From NCBI RefSeq assembly GCF_000411295.1, contig NZ_KE150421.1:933478-997477 (forward strand): DNA of 64,000 bases, read 5' to 3'. The first letter of the stretch is position 1. Every line of letters begins with the position of its first letter. The notes under the pieces are model-generated. The model searched no databases. It saw nothing but the letters and a program-made list of their open reading frames with translations, and was not told the DNA's origin. Position numbers and translations under genes: made by a program. The DNA is from Paenisporosarcina sp. HGH0030 (GTDB lineage: Bacteria; Bacillota; Bacilli; Bacillales_A; Planococcaceae). Positions 10,327 to 19,036 of the stretch are shown piece after piece.

Positions 10327-10342
10327 ATGTCTGTTCCTTCTT
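10309..10342. terminator. Bidirectional terminator inside overlapping gene ends
   Basis: AGAAGGAACAGACAT pairs with ATGTCTGTTCCTTCT around a TAA loop. The loop supplies the stop codons of both convergent genes. Confidence 0.8.
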
Positions 10343-10688
10343 GCTGGATTGTGCACTTATCTATGAATGGTTTTGTCGATTCAGCAGCCTTTATTTCTGT
10401 ACATGGAAGGAAATTTTGCACTTTGGATACCATTTCTTTTCCAATCCCTTCACCTCTAAATGAAGGTGAAACAGTTATATGCTGAATCAAACACTCTGTA
10501 TCTGTAGTTTCTATGCCAATCAAGCCCACAAAATCTTCCTCTTTTTTCCACATAAACAAATGCCAGTTCGGATTATTTTCATAGGTTTGAATGGTTTCTT
10601 GTAATTTTTTTAAATCTTTTTCTTGTGGCATAAACGACAGGAGACCCATCGCAATTTTTTCACATATTTTTTTATATCGTACTAACAT
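10323..10688 (-). CDS. ribT: GNAT family N-acetyltransferase RibT
   Basis: 121-aa acetyltransferase matching Bacillus RibT closely from the N-terminus (MLVRYKKICEKIAMGLLSFM) through the acetyl-CoA loop SPSFRGEGIGKEM. RibT is the last gene of the B. subtilis riboflavin operon and its substrate is unknown. Here ribDEAH are absent from the locus, so ribT stands alone between lysA and the DUF309 gene. The stop codon overlaps that of the convergent DUF309 gene. Confidence 0.88.
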   Translation of the reverse strand: MLVRYKKICEKIAMGLLSFMPQEKDLKKLQETIQTYENNPNWHLFMWKKEEDFVGLIGIETTDTECLIQHITVSPSFRGEGIGKEMVSKVQNFLPCTEIKAAESTKPFIDKCTIQQEGTDI

Positions 10689-10781
10689 AATAAATCCCTC
10701 ATTTTTGATTCCGCTTCAGCACAATGACTATCCTACATCATTTGCAATAAAACTTCAACTCGCAATCCATTATTTAACAGT

Positions 10782-10877
10782 TTATTGGTTCGGTGCAATA
10801 AATATCCAATAAAGAACTCCCCAAACAATACTTATTAATAGGATAAATAAATATAATTTGTTATTGTTTCTTTTCAT
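10782..10877 (-). CDS. 31-aa single-span membrane peptide coupled to lysA
   Basis: A short frame whose ATG overlaps the lysA stop codon as ATGA. The peptide begins MKRNNNK, continues with one hydrophobic helix (LYLFILLISIVWGVLYWIFI) and ends APNQ. A basic N-terminus followed by a single span is typical of a small membrane peptide. Ribosome site GGTAGGTG lies upstream within lysA. No known family recognised; the overlap argues that it is translated. Confidence 0.55.
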   Translation of the reverse strand: MKRNNNKLYLFILLISIVWGVLYWIFIAPNQ

Positions 10878-12202
10878 GAGTGTGCACCTACCGTCTCATC
10901 TTGTAAAGAACAATCCAACTTTACGAGATCTTCATAAGTTTCTCTCTTAATGACAATGCGATGATTGCCCTCCTCCACGAACACGACAGCGGGTCTAGGA
11001 AGCCTGTTATAATTGCTGGCCATCGAATATCCGTATGCCCCTGTGCAGAATACAGCGAGTATATCTCCCGCTTCTACTATTGGCAAAGAAATGTCTTCGA
11101 TCAGTTTATCGCCTGATTCACAACATTTACCGGCTACTGTGTAGGTTTTAGTGGCTTCAACTGTCATTTTGTTCGCAACAGCCGCATCATATTTTGCTTG
11201 ATAAAGTGCAGGACGAATATTGTCTGACATTCCGCCATCTACAGCCAAGTAATTTCTGACACCCGGCACTTCTTTTTGAGATCCAATCGAATATAAAGTA
11301 GTTCCTGCGTCACCTACTAGTGAACGGCCAGGTTCAATCCAAATCTCAGGCATTGGATACTTTGCTTCGCCGATTTCAGAACGTATGGATTTAATCATGT
11401 CTTCTACATAAATTGCGGGTTGAAGTGGTTTATCTTCTTCTGTATAGCGGATGCCAAAACCGCCCCCTAAGTTTAAAACTGGGCAAACAAAGTCATAACT
11501 CTTTTTCCAGGAAAGCATTTTCCCAATTAGTTTTTTTGCTGCCAAGGAGAAAGCAACAGTATCAAAAATTTGTGAACCAATATGACAATGCATGCCTAGT
11601 AATTGAATAGATTCTTCATCTTTTACTGCATGGAACGCTTCATCTGCCTGGCCATTATTCAGATCAAAACCAAATTTTGAATCAGCTTGTCCTGTCGTGA
11701 TATAGTCATGCGTATGCGCTTCAATACCTGGCGTCACACGTAATAAAATATTTACTTGTTTTTTAAGGATTTCTGTTAATCTCTTTAACTGTTCTATTTC
11801 ATAAAAATTATCAACCACAATACATCCAATACCCGAATTCAATGCAAAGACTAATTCATCATCACTCTTATTATTGCCATGAAAATGAATTCGTTCCACT
11901 GGAAAACCGGCATGAATGGCTGTATACAATTCGCCTCCAGACACAACGTCCAAAGACAGTCCTTCTTCAGCTGCAAGCTGATACATTGCAATACTTGAGA
12001 AAGCCTTACTCGCATAAGCTACTTGAGCTTCAACTTGCTCACGTTCAAATGTGTGAATAAAAGCACGTGCCCGTTCTTTTATTAATGCTGTATCGTAAAC
12101 AAATAATGGTGTTCCATAGTTTTTTGCTAATGTCATTGCAGAAGTTCCACCAATTGTTAAGTGACCATGTTCATCCACGGACTGTGTTCCAAATAAATGC
12201 AT
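10874..12202 (-). CDS. lysA: Diaminopimelate decarboxylase
   Basis: PLP-dependent fold-type III decarboxylase making L-lysine from meso-diaminopimelate. Visible signatures are AYASKAFSS with the PLP lysine, HFHGNNKSDDEL, GGGFGIRYT, WIEPGRSLVGDAG and the catalytic Cys in GKCCESGD. Length is about 442 aa from ATG 12202, chosen because GGGAGAG lies 6 bases upstream; the frame itself is open to 12235. In Bacillus lysA also follows spoVAF. Confidence 0.95.
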   Translation of the reverse strand: MHLFGTQSVDEHGHLTIGGTSAMTLAKNYGTPLFVYDTALIKERARAFIHTFEREQVEAQVAYASKAFSSIAMYQLAAEEGLSLDVVSGGELYTAIHAGFPVERIHFHGNNKSDDELVFALNSGIGCIVVDNFYEIEQLKRLTEILKKQVNILLRVTPGIEAHTHDYITTGQADSKFGFDLNNGQADEAFHAVKDEESIQLLGMHCHIGSQIFDTVAFSLAAKKLIGKMLSWKKSYDFVCPVLNLGGGFGIRYTEEDKPLQPAIYVEDMIKSIRSEIGEAKYPMPEIWIEPGRSLVGDAGTTLYSIGSQKEVPGVRNYLAVDGGMSDNIRPALYQAKYDAAVANKMTVEATKTYTVAGKCCESGDKLIEDISLPIVEAGDILAVFCTGAYGYSMASNYNRLPRPAVVFVEEGNHRIVIKRETYEDLVKLDCSLQDETVGAHS

Positions 12203-12280
12203 CTTCATCTCTCCCAGTGGTAAGTGGTTTTTCAATATAAGAACTTTACCATAGGGAAAGACTCCGATGCAATGAGTGGA

Positions 12281-13735
12281 TTACGAACGTTTGCGCTTAG
12301 GCGAGTGAACAATGAATGGTCTGAGTGCGCCATTTGATGTAGGAAAGCGAACCAGAATGCGTGCCAATGCTTTAGGGAAAAATGGAACGAGCGGCCACAA
12401 ATAAGGGACTCCCATCGGCTTAATTGAAACCAGGTACATGAAAACGAATAGGATTCCAATGAAAAAGCCATTGGACCCAAATATGACGGTAGCAATAAGC
12501 ATCACATTTCGGAATAACTTGGCGGCAACACTCAATTCATAAGAAGGTAATGCAAATGTTAAAATGGCTGATACCGCTGTATATAACACTACTTCAGGAA
12601 TGAAAAGTCCGACATCGATTGCAATTTGACCAATAATAATGGCCGCTACTAAGCCCATTGCCGTGGAAAGAGGTGTAGGGGTATGAATGGCTGCTAGCCT
12701 CAAAAATTCAAGACCTAAATCAGCGATCACGATTTGAAGAAAAAGCGGGACCTCTCCATTCTCTTTTGGACCAATGTAGGAAAGAAACTCAGGGACTCGA
12801 TCTGGTTCCACCACTAATAAATACCAGAAAGGCAAAAGTGTTAAACTCAGGAAAAATCCCGAGAAGCGAAGTATGCGGACAAACGTTCCTATCAAAGGAG
12901 CTTGTCGATATTCTTCTGCATGTTGCAAATGATGAAAAATCGTTGTTGGAACTAAAATTACGGAAGGAGAGGTGTCCACGATAATCGCAATATGACCTTC
13001 CAATAAATGAGCTGCACATGTATCAGCACGTTCTGTATAGCGGACAAATGGGACAGGATGGAACTTTTGCTTGAATATCCATTCTTCTAGCGACTTGTCT
13101 GTCATTGTCAACCCATCGTGATGGATTTTTTTCATACGTTTGCGGATATAATCGATATGCTGTTCATTCGCTACACCTTTAATAAAAGCGATGACCGTAT
13201 CCGTTTGACCACGAGTGGAAAGCTTTGTTAATTCGAAGCGAAGCGAGACATCCCGGATTCTTCTTCGAATTAATGCCGTATTTTGTAAAATATTTTCCGT
13301 GAAGCCATCACGAGATCCGCGAATGACTTTTTCATTATCAGGCTCATCGGGTTGTCTTCCTGGATATGAACGAACATCGATTGTGAAAACATAACCACCA
13401 GATGTTACAATACCAAGCTGTCCACTTAAAATTGCGGACAGCCAGGCATCTTTAGAGTCATAGATTGTGACTGAATGATATGGAAAATAACTATTCATTG
13501 CTTCAATTTCATGAATCTCTAATTTATGTTTCACTTGAGATGTCGTGCTCTGTGTTAACGTCAAAATTTGTGTAAGCGTCGTAGAATCAATCAACCCATT
13601 CATATAGACAAATAATGATGGTATTGACCAAACGTGTGCGTTTTTGACACCAACATCGAAGCTTTCTCCCTTTCCAAACTTGGAATACACAAAGGATTCA
13701 GCATCCTGGATATTGGCAAAAAGTGACTTATCTAT
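12281..13735 (-). CDS. spoVAF: Stage V sporulation protein AF (GerA-family)
   Basis: GerA/SpoVAF family membrane protein with the conserved block GQLGIVTSGGYVFTIDVRSYPG, then RGSRDGFTENILQNTALIRR and a C-terminal membrane region. It is associated with the spore inner membrane and germination. The first canonical start, GTG 13690, would cut off the segment aligning with the N-terminus of Bacillus SpoVAF (QDAESFVYSKFGKGESFDVG). The frame is open further, to a TAA before ATT 13750, without ATG/GTG/TTG. ATA 13735 overlaps the sigF stop (ATAG) and sits behind AAAGGA, so translation may begin there; the start is unsettled. Confidence 0.85.
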   Translation of the reverse strand: MDKSLFANIQDAESFVYSKFGKGESFDVGVKNAHVWSIPSLFVYMNGLIDSTTLTQILTLTQSTTSQVKHKLEIHEIEAMNSYFPYHSVTIYDSKDAWLSAILSGQLGIVTSGGYVFTIDVRSYPGRQPDEPDNEKVIRGSRDGFTENILQNTALIRRRIRDVSLRFELTKLSTRGQTDTVIAFIKGVANEQHIDYIRKRMKKIHHDGLTMTDKSLEEWIFKQKFHPVPFVRYTERADTCAAHLLEGHIAIIVDTSPSVILVPTTIFHHLQHAEEYRQAPLIGTFVRILRFSGFFLSLTLLPFWYLLVVEPDRVPEFLSYIGPKENGEVPLFLQIVIADLGLEFLRLAAIHTPTPLSTAMGLVAAIIIGQIAIDVGLFIPEVVLYTAVSAILTFALPSYELSVAAKLFRNVMLIATVIFGSNGFFIGILFVFMYLVSIKPMGVPYLWPLVPFFPKALARILVRFPTSNGALRPFIVHSPKRKRS

Positions 13736-14514
13736 TGAGATCCATCCTTTAATGTCGCCTGTTTAGGCATCATCCAACTTTTCAGTTGCTTAAGTATTTT
13801 CTTTTCCAACCTGGAAACTTGCACTTGTGAAATACCGAGTCTTTCCGCAATATCACTTTGCGTACAGTCCAAGTAGTAGCGTAAATAGATAATCATTTGT
13901 TCCCTTTTTCCGAGTTTCGATAAAATATCTCGCAATGGAATGTGATCAAACGAGCGCTCCGAACGTTCGTCTCTTAATTGATCCATCAGAGTTAAGGCGT
14001 CCCCTTCACTTTCAAATAATTGTTCATGAAGAGAAGCTGGATCTCTTAATGCATCGGAAGCTAAAACCACTTCATCCATCGTCACATCAAGCGTTGTGGC
14101 AAGTTCCGACAAGGAGGGTTGGCGTTCATGTAGCCGAATAAATTCATCGGTTGCATGACGAATTTTAAAACTCAATTCCCGGATGGAACGACTTACTTTA
14201 ACCATGCCGTCATCTCGCAGGAACCGTTGTATTTCCCCAATAATCATTGGAACAGCATAAGTGGAAAATTTAACTTCGTACGATAAATCGAATTTGTCGA
14301 CAGATTTCATTAACCCTATACAACCGATTTGAAATAGATCCTCTAAATCCGCTCCCCGTGAAGCGAATCGTTGGACGATGGACCAGACAAGACGGGTATT
14401 TCCTTCTACCATGGTTTGTCTGGCAATTTTGTCTCCCTGTTGAGACAAAAAGATCAATTCACGCATTTTTTCTTGAGTCAACAACACGGGTTGTTGTCCG
14501 ATAGGCGTCGTCAT
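13732..14514 (-). CDS. sigF: Forespore sigma factor SigF (SpoIIAC)
   Basis: Sigma-70 family factor of 260 aa that switches on the forespore programme. Region 2 contains LEDLFQIGCIGLMKSVDKFD and region 4 contains LDCTQSDIAERLGISQVQVSRLEKK. It is held inactive by SpoIIAB until SpoIIAA is dephosphorylated. ATG 14514 follows AGGTGAACG and overlaps the spoIIAB stop. Confidence 0.96.
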   Translation of the reverse strand: MTTPIGQQPVLLTQEKMRELIFLSQQGDKIARQTMVEGNTRLVWSIVQRFASRGADLEDLFQIGCIGLMKSVDKFDLSYEVKFSTYAVPMIIGEIQRFLRDDGMVKVSRSIRELSFKIRHATDEFIRLHERQPSLSELATTLDVTMDEVVLASDALRDPASLHEQLFESEGDALTLMDQLRDERSERSFDHIPLRDILSKLGKREQMIIYLRYYLDCTQSDIAERLGISQVQVSRLEKKILKQLKSWMMPKQATLKDGSQ

Positions 14515-14963
14515 CGTTCACCTAAAACGAAGTTGGATTGTATGGGTAAAAATTCCTTCGTAAAGGTAATCGCAGTTCCTTTCTGAGGCTCTGACCATAC
14601 CGACAAATGATCCGAGAAACTTTCCATAATGGTAAAGCCCATCCCGGAGCGTTCTCTCTCCGGTTTTGATGTATAAAGAGGTTCCATCGCTTGCTCGAGG
14701 TTTGGAATGCCTCTGCCTTCATCGCTGATGGTCATCGTGATTGATTGTCCATTTCTTTTGGCACGTATGGTTACGATGCCCTCCCCATCTTCTTCATATC
14801 CATGAATGATGGCGTTCGTCACTGCTTCAGAAACAATTGTTTTAAACTCAGCTAATTCATCAATGGTTGGGTCAAGAGATGCAATAAAGCTCGTCATCAC
14901 CATACGTGCCAAACCTTCATTTTCACTAATGGCAATAAACGATAGCGTCATTTCATTGTCCAT
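14511..14963 (-). CDS. spoIIAB: Anti-sigma F factor SpoIIAB
   Basis: GHKL-fold serine kinase, 150 aa. It binds and inhibits SigF and phosphorylates SpoIIAA. The N box VSEAVTNAIIHGYE and the ATP-lid motifs ISDEGRGIP and RSGMGFTIMESF are visible. It overlaps both neighbours in the spoIIA operon. Ribosome site GGGGGTA precedes ATG 14963. Confidence 0.96.
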   Translation of the reverse strand: MDNEMTLSFIAISENEGLARMVMTSFIASLDPTIDELAEFKTIVSEAVTNAIIHGYEEDGEGIVTIRAKRNGQSITMTISDEGRGIPNLEQAMEPLYTSKPERERSGMGFTIMESFSDHLSVWSEPQKGTAITFTKEFLPIQSNFVLGER

Positions 14964-15309
14964 TTAAAATACCCCCTAACTGTGCGATTGTTTCTTCTTC
15001 TGTTGTTGGCCAAACATAGGAACCGAGACCAGAATATTGAAAGATTTTTTTCATCGTTTCAGAAGGATGTAAAATAACTGTTTGTCCATTAGTAGGGACA
15101 AAATCTCTCATTCTTCCTAAGATAAGTCCAATACCTGCACTGTCCATAAAATGTAAGTCTTGCAAGTTCCATATGATGGCGCGAAGAGTTCCTCTATAAA
15201 GAGATTGTGAAATTTCGTCACGGATTGTTTGTGTGGCATGATGGTCAAGCTCGCCCTTTAAGCGAATAATAGCTATACCATCTTCGACAAATAAAAGTTG
15301 ATGTTTCAT
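14953..15309 (-). CDS. spoIIAA: Anti-sigma F factor antagonist SpoIIAA
   Basis: STAS-domain protein, 118 aa, with the regulatory serine in FMDSAGIGLILGR, phosphorylated by SpoIIAB and dephosphorylated by SpoIIE. First gene of spoIIAA-spoIIAB-sigF; ribosome site AAAGGAGGAG. B. subtilis dacF, which normally precedes it, is absent. Confidence 0.96.
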   Translation of the reverse strand: MKHQLLFVEDGIAIIRLKGELDHHATQTIRDEISQSLYRGTLRAIIWNLQDLHFMDSAGIGLILGRMRDFVPTNGQTVILHPSETMKKIFQYSGLGSYVWPTTEEETIAQLGGILNGQ

Positions 15310-15332
15310 CTAGTAACTCCTCCTTTCCGTGA

Positions 15333-15362
15333 CTATTCGAGGTGAGCTACTCCAATTCCTTG
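15333..15362 (-). promoter_or_regulatory. Probable SigH promoter of spoIIA
   Basis: On the minus strand CAAGGAATT is followed after 12 bases by CTCGAATAG, close to the SigH consensus (AGGA with A/T tail, then GAAT). It lies just upstream of the spoIIAA ribosome site, where the known B. subtilis spoIIA promoter also uses SigH. Confidence 0.6.
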
Positions 15363-15613
15363 TCGTTGACAAATAAAGGTTAAACCTCTTAATTCTCGAC
15401 AGAAATTGCAACATTCTATTCATTAACAGTATGGAAAATCTTTCATACATTTAAACATCAGAGAAGAAAAAAGGTTTTACTTTTTTGTAGGCATTTACGT
15501 TTTGAGCTAAAAGACACTTCCTGTGCTGAGACATGATTTCGAAATGAAAACTGAAGCATAAGGTTTTCAGTTCGCTGTGGACGCCTCATTTGCTGCACCC
15601 TGATTTAGAGAAT
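15363..15613. other. Non-coding gap upstream of spoIIA
   Basis: No convincing reading frame in either direction. This is where dacF lies in B. subtilis. Nothing recognisable is left of it. Confidence 0.5.
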
Positions 15614-15656
15614 AAAGAGGATGGGGTTGTGACTGTGTCACAACCCCATCCTCTTT
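15614..15656 (-). terminator. Strong terminator after the histidine phosphatase gene
   Basis: A perfect 20-bp stem (AAAGAGGATGGGGTTGTGAC and its complement) with a TGT loop and U-rich flanks on both strands. It isolates the lone phosphatase gene from the spoIIA operon. Confidence 0.85.
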
Positions 15657-15705
15657 TGTTAGATCACCTTGCGGCTTTGTAAAATCATTGAACTAACTTG
15701 ATCCG

Positions 15706-16275
15706 TTAGTCTAGCAAGGAATATGTAGTACAATTCCAATGCCTTGCACTTACTTTACTTTTTCCTTCCCACCCCTTCTTCTGCAATTCCTTTGCAATTA
15801 ACATATTAAAAAAACCATGTCCTACTAAAGCTATCGATTTATGCTCATGTGCATAATCAATTAGCAGTTGGACAGCCAATCCTGCCCTGTCTTTCGCCTG
15901 ACGGAAAGACTCGCATTCGTTAGAATATCCACTAAACCACAGTAATCTTAAAATCACTGCCCAGATATTTGGCTTTAATCTTACATTAAATAATTTAGTT
16001 GGAATTGAAGGTAACTCTGTTTCTCTAAATAAACAATCAGAAACTATTTTCACTTTTGTATTTAATAACCTTGCTGATTCAACTGACCTTTTTAAATTGC
16101 TGGATAAAACAATTTTTGCAGTAGTTACTTTTTCAAGCGTTTCCGACGGGTATAATGACTCTTCAAACACGCCGTTAAAGTCATATTTTCCCACCCATTT
16201 CTTAAACTCCATACAAGTCATTTTATTATTTTCAGTCAGTAGTGATCTTCCATGCCGAATCAATGAAATTTCCAT
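15706..16275 (-). CDS. Histidine phosphatase superfamily protein
   Basis: Phosphoglycerate-mutase-like protein of about 189 aa. The phosphohistidine motif appears as LIRHGRS and the second His as ALVGHGFFN. Substrate unknown. Start ATG 16275 is favoured by AAGGAG six bases upstream. It interrupts the otherwise syntenic spoIIA-nucleoside block, has its own terminator and is followed on its upstream side by a degenerate copy of the R box of the repeat abundant at 48-64 kb, so it may have been inserted. Confidence 0.8.
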   Translation of the reverse strand: MEISLIRHGRSLLTENNKMTCMEFKKWVGKYDFNGVFEESLYPSETLEKVTTAKIVLSSNLKRSVESARLLNTKVKIVSDCLFRETELPSIPTKLFNVRLKPNIWAVILRLLWFSGYSNECESFRQAKDRAGLAVQLLIDYAHEHKSIALVGHGFFNMLIAKELQKKGWEGKSKVSARHWNCTTYSLLD

Positions 16276-16346
16276 ATACATCTCCTTGTAATAACAATGA
16301 TTTTTGTACTAATAACTTGTTATTTTCTATAAAAAGATTAACCATC

Positions 16347-16400
16347 CTTGTTTAACCAAGCTCGATGTACGTCTATTAAAGTACACGTTAGTTTAAAAAT
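16347..16400 (+). repeat. Degenerate outlying copy of the 48-64 kb repeat (R box)
   Basis: TTGTTTAACC at the left and ATTAAAGTACACGTTAGTTT at the right resemble the L start and the R box (ACTAAAGCACCCGTTAGTTT). It is the only copy recognised in the core part of the window. The match is partial. Confidence 0.4.
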
Positions 16401-16407
16401 ACCATAA

Positions 16408-16435
16408 AAAAAGCGATCTCCGGAGAGACCGCTTT
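16408..16435 (-). terminator. Terminator after pdp
   Basis: AAAGCGATCTC pairs with the AGAGACCGCTTT arm around CGG; on the minus strand TTTTTTT follows. Confidence 0.8.
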
Positions 16436-16446
16436 GATGATTTAGA

Positions 16447-17751
16447 TTATTGAGTGATGATTTCTTCGATTAATTTTGGTGCTTTGGTTGGTTCTTTTGA
16501 GAACTCAATATATTTGTACAATATCTCCATAACTTTTTCTACATTTTGAGTGTTAGAGTGGATTGTTGCAAGGGACTCGCCCTCTTTAACAGAGTCGCCA
16601 ACTTTTTTGTGAAGAACGATGCCGACTGCCAAATCAATTTCAGATTCTTTTGTCGCACGTCCCGCTCCAAGAATCATAGCAGCTGTACCAATTTCGTCAG
16701 CTTCAATGAAAGAGATATATCCGCTTTCTTTTGAAGGGACTTCAAACGTATATTGAGCTTGTGGCAACAATTCTGGTGAGTCTACAACTGCTGGATTTCC
16801 ACCTTGACCTTCAATGAAATTTTTCAGGATTTCAATCGCTGATCCATTTTCAATCACTTCAAGAAGCATACCGCGTGCTTCTTCCAAATCTTTTGCTTTG
16901 CCACCGACCACGACCATTTGACTTCCTAGGACCATGCATAGTTCTGTTAAATCTTCAGGACCTTTACCGCGAAGTGTATCAATCGCTTCTTTCACTTCTA
17001 GTGAATTACCAATCGCAAACCCTAAAGGTTGGCTCATGTCAGAGATTATTGCCATTGTTTGGCGACCTACGTTGTTGCCGATCTGCACCATCGCTGTTGC
17101 TAGGGCACGTGCATCTTCAACAGTTTTCATGAACGCGCCTTCGCCAGTTTTCACATCAAGAACGATGGCATCTGCACCCGCTGCGATTTTCTTACTCATA
17201 ATCGAGCTTGCGATTAACGGAATGCTGTTAACAGTTCCCGTAACATCACGAAGCGCATATAATTTTTTGTCTGCAGGAGTCAAATTACCACTTTGACCGA
17301 TTACGGCAAGCTTCATTTCATTAACTTGTTTCGTAAATTGTTCAGTCGTCAATTCAACATGGAAGCCTTCAATTGCTTCTAGTTTGTCAATCGTACCACC
17401 TGTATGACCTAGGCCACGACCACTCATTTTAGCAACTGGCACACCACATGCTGCCACTAAAGGTCCAAGCACTAATGTGGTAGTGTCACCCACGCCTCCA
17501 GTTGAATGCTTATCCACTTTAATACCTTCAATGCCAGACAAGTCAATCTGATCGCCTGACTCTACCATGGCAATTGTTAAATCTGCACGTTCGCGATCGT
17601 TCATGTCCTGGAAATAAATAGCCATCATTAAAGCACTCACTTGATAATCGGGAATGCTTCCGTTTGTATATTGCTCAATGAAAAAACGAATTTCTTCAGT
17701 TGTTAATTCCACGCCATCACGTTTTTTTTCAATTAAATCAACCATTCTCAT
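16447..17751 (-). CDS. pdp: Pyrimidine-nucleoside phosphorylase
   Basis: 434-aa enzyme splitting uridine, thymidine or deoxyuridine with phosphate to give the base and (deoxy)ribose-1-phosphate. It carries the family signature [18 protein letters not shown] and the phosphate site KHSTGGVGD. Start ATG 17751 follows AGGTGAA. It forms an operon with deoB upstream, which converts the sugar-1-phosphate product. In B. subtilis the neighbour of drm is pupG rather than pdp. Confidence 0.95.
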   Translation of the reverse strand: MRMVDLIEKKRDGVELTTEEIRFFIEQYTNGSIPDYQVSALMMAIYFQDMNDRERADLTIAMVESGDQIDLSGIEGIKVDKHSTGGVGDTTTLVLGPLVAACGVPVAKMSGRGLGHTGGTIDKLEAIEGFHVELTTEQFTKQVNEMKLAVIGQSGNLTPADKKLYALRDVTGTVNSIPLIASSIMSKKIAAGADAIVLDVKTGEGAFMKTVEDARALATAMVQIGNNVGRQTMAIISDMSQPLGFAIGNSLEVKEAIDTLRGKGPEDLTELCMVLGSQMVVVGGKAKDLEEARGMLLEVIENGSAIEILKNFIEGQGGNPAVVDSPELLPQAQYTFEVPSKESGYISFIEADEIGTAAMILGAGRATKESEIDLAVGIVLHKKVGDSVKEGESLATIHSNTQNVEKVMEILYKYIEFSKEPTKAPKLIEEIITQ

Positions 17752-17768
17752 GAATATTCACCTATCCT

Positions 17769-18953
17769 TCAGTTTAAGTGGGAAAGGAAACTGCGGCCAA
17801 ATTTAGGCATAGAAACATTAAAGTTTTCCGCAATTGTCGCCCCTATATCGGCAAATGTTTCGCTTAGTGGAAGTTCTTTGCCTTCCGTAAAGCGAGGTGA
17901 ATAAGCCAGCACCGGTACAAATTCACGTGTATGATCCGTACCTGGGAAGGTAGGGTCATTTCCGTGGTCCGCTGTGATAATTAGTAATTCTTCATCTGTC
18001 AAAGCATCCAACACTTCTGGCATACGTGCATCGAAAGCTTCCAATGCTTCTCCGTAACCGATTGGATCACGACGGTGACCATACAATGCGTCAAAATCCA
18101 CAAGATTCAAGAAACTGATGCCATGGAAATCTCTTTTCACGACTTCAGCCAACTTGTCCATTCCGTCCATATTATCTTTTGTACGCAATGACTCAGTTAC
18201 ACCTTCATTGTTGTAAATATCCGAGATTTTACCAATAGCAATCACATCATAATTTGCATCTTTTAATTCGTTCATCACTGTACGTTCAAACGGTTTCAAC
18301 GCATAGTCATGACGATTCGTTGTACGCTTGAATTCGCCAGGTTGTCCGATGAATGGACGTGCAATAACGCGTCCTACTAAAAATTCGGGTTCAAGTGTTA
18401 ATTCGCGTGCAATTTCACAGATTTTATATAGTTCTTCTAAAGGGATAATTTCTTCGTGAGCAGCAATTTGCAATACTGGATCTGCAGATGTATAAACGAT
18501 AATTGCACCTGTTTCCATATGCTCTTGTCCTAACTCGTCCAAGATTTCCGTACCACTTGCTGGTTTATTGCCAATGACTTTACGTCCTGTCTTTTCTTCC
18601 AAAGCATTGATTAATTCATCAGGGAATCCGTCTGGGTACACTTTAAACGGTTGATTAATGTTAAGTCCCATGATTTCCCAGTGACCTGTCATTGTATCTT
18701 TACCTACTGACGCTTCCTGCATTTTTCCATAATGAGATGAAGGAATCGTTACAGGCTGAATACCTTGGAATGGACGAATATTGGAAAGTCCCATTTTTTC
18801 AAGGTTTGGCATGTTCAAGCCATTCATTTTTTCTGCAATATGTCCCAGTGTATCGGAACCTGTGTCTCCGAAAGATTGGGCATCTGGTGCTTCGCCAATT
18901 CCAACGGAGTCTAGAACAACTAAGTGAATGCGTTTAAATGATTTATGTGTCAT
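17769..18953 (-). CDS. deoB: Phosphopentomutase
   Basis: Alkaline-phosphatase superfamily mutase, 394 aa, interconverting (deoxy)ribose-1-phosphate and -5-phosphate. Metal-binding motifs are [12 protein letters not shown] near the N-terminus, [12 protein letters not shown] and [10 protein letters not shown] with TDHTRE. Strong ribosome site AAGGAGGA before ATG 18953. Acts directly on the product of pdp. Confidence 0.95.
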   Translation of the reverse strand: MTHKSFKRIHLVVLDSVGIGEAPDAQSFGDTGSDTLGHIAEKMNGLNMPNLEKMGLSNIRPFQGIQPVTIPSSHYGKMQEASVGKDTMTGHWEIMGLNINQPFKVYPDGFPDELINALEEKTGRKVIGNKPASGTEILDELGQEHMETGAIIVYTSADPVLQIAAHEEIIPLEELYKICEIARELTLEPEFLVGRVIARPFIGQPGEFKRTTNRHDYALKPFERTVMNELKDANYDVIAIGKISDIYNNEGVTESLRTKDNMDGMDKLAEVVKRDFHGISFLNLVDFDALYGHRRDPIGYGEALEAFDARMPEVLDALTDEELLIITADHGNDPTFPGTDHTREFVPVLAYSPRFTEGKELPLSETFADIGATIAENFNVSMPKFGRSFLSHLN

Positions 18954-19008
18954 ACATATCCTCCTTCAACTTCTACTCATATCTTATCAAACGTTTGGAA
19001 AAAATACA

Positions 19009-19024
19009 CGTCAGACTTCTGACG
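19009..19024 (-). terminator. Possible terminator after xerD
   Basis: CGTCAGA and TCTGACG arms form a 7-bp stem; the T-run follows a few bases later on the minus strand. Confidence 0.45.
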
Positions 19025-19036
19025 AATTAAGTCGAA

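Noticed and set aside
12232-12495. Minus-strand 87-aa frame across the end of spoVAF
   Set aside because: Shadow of spoVAF in another frame.
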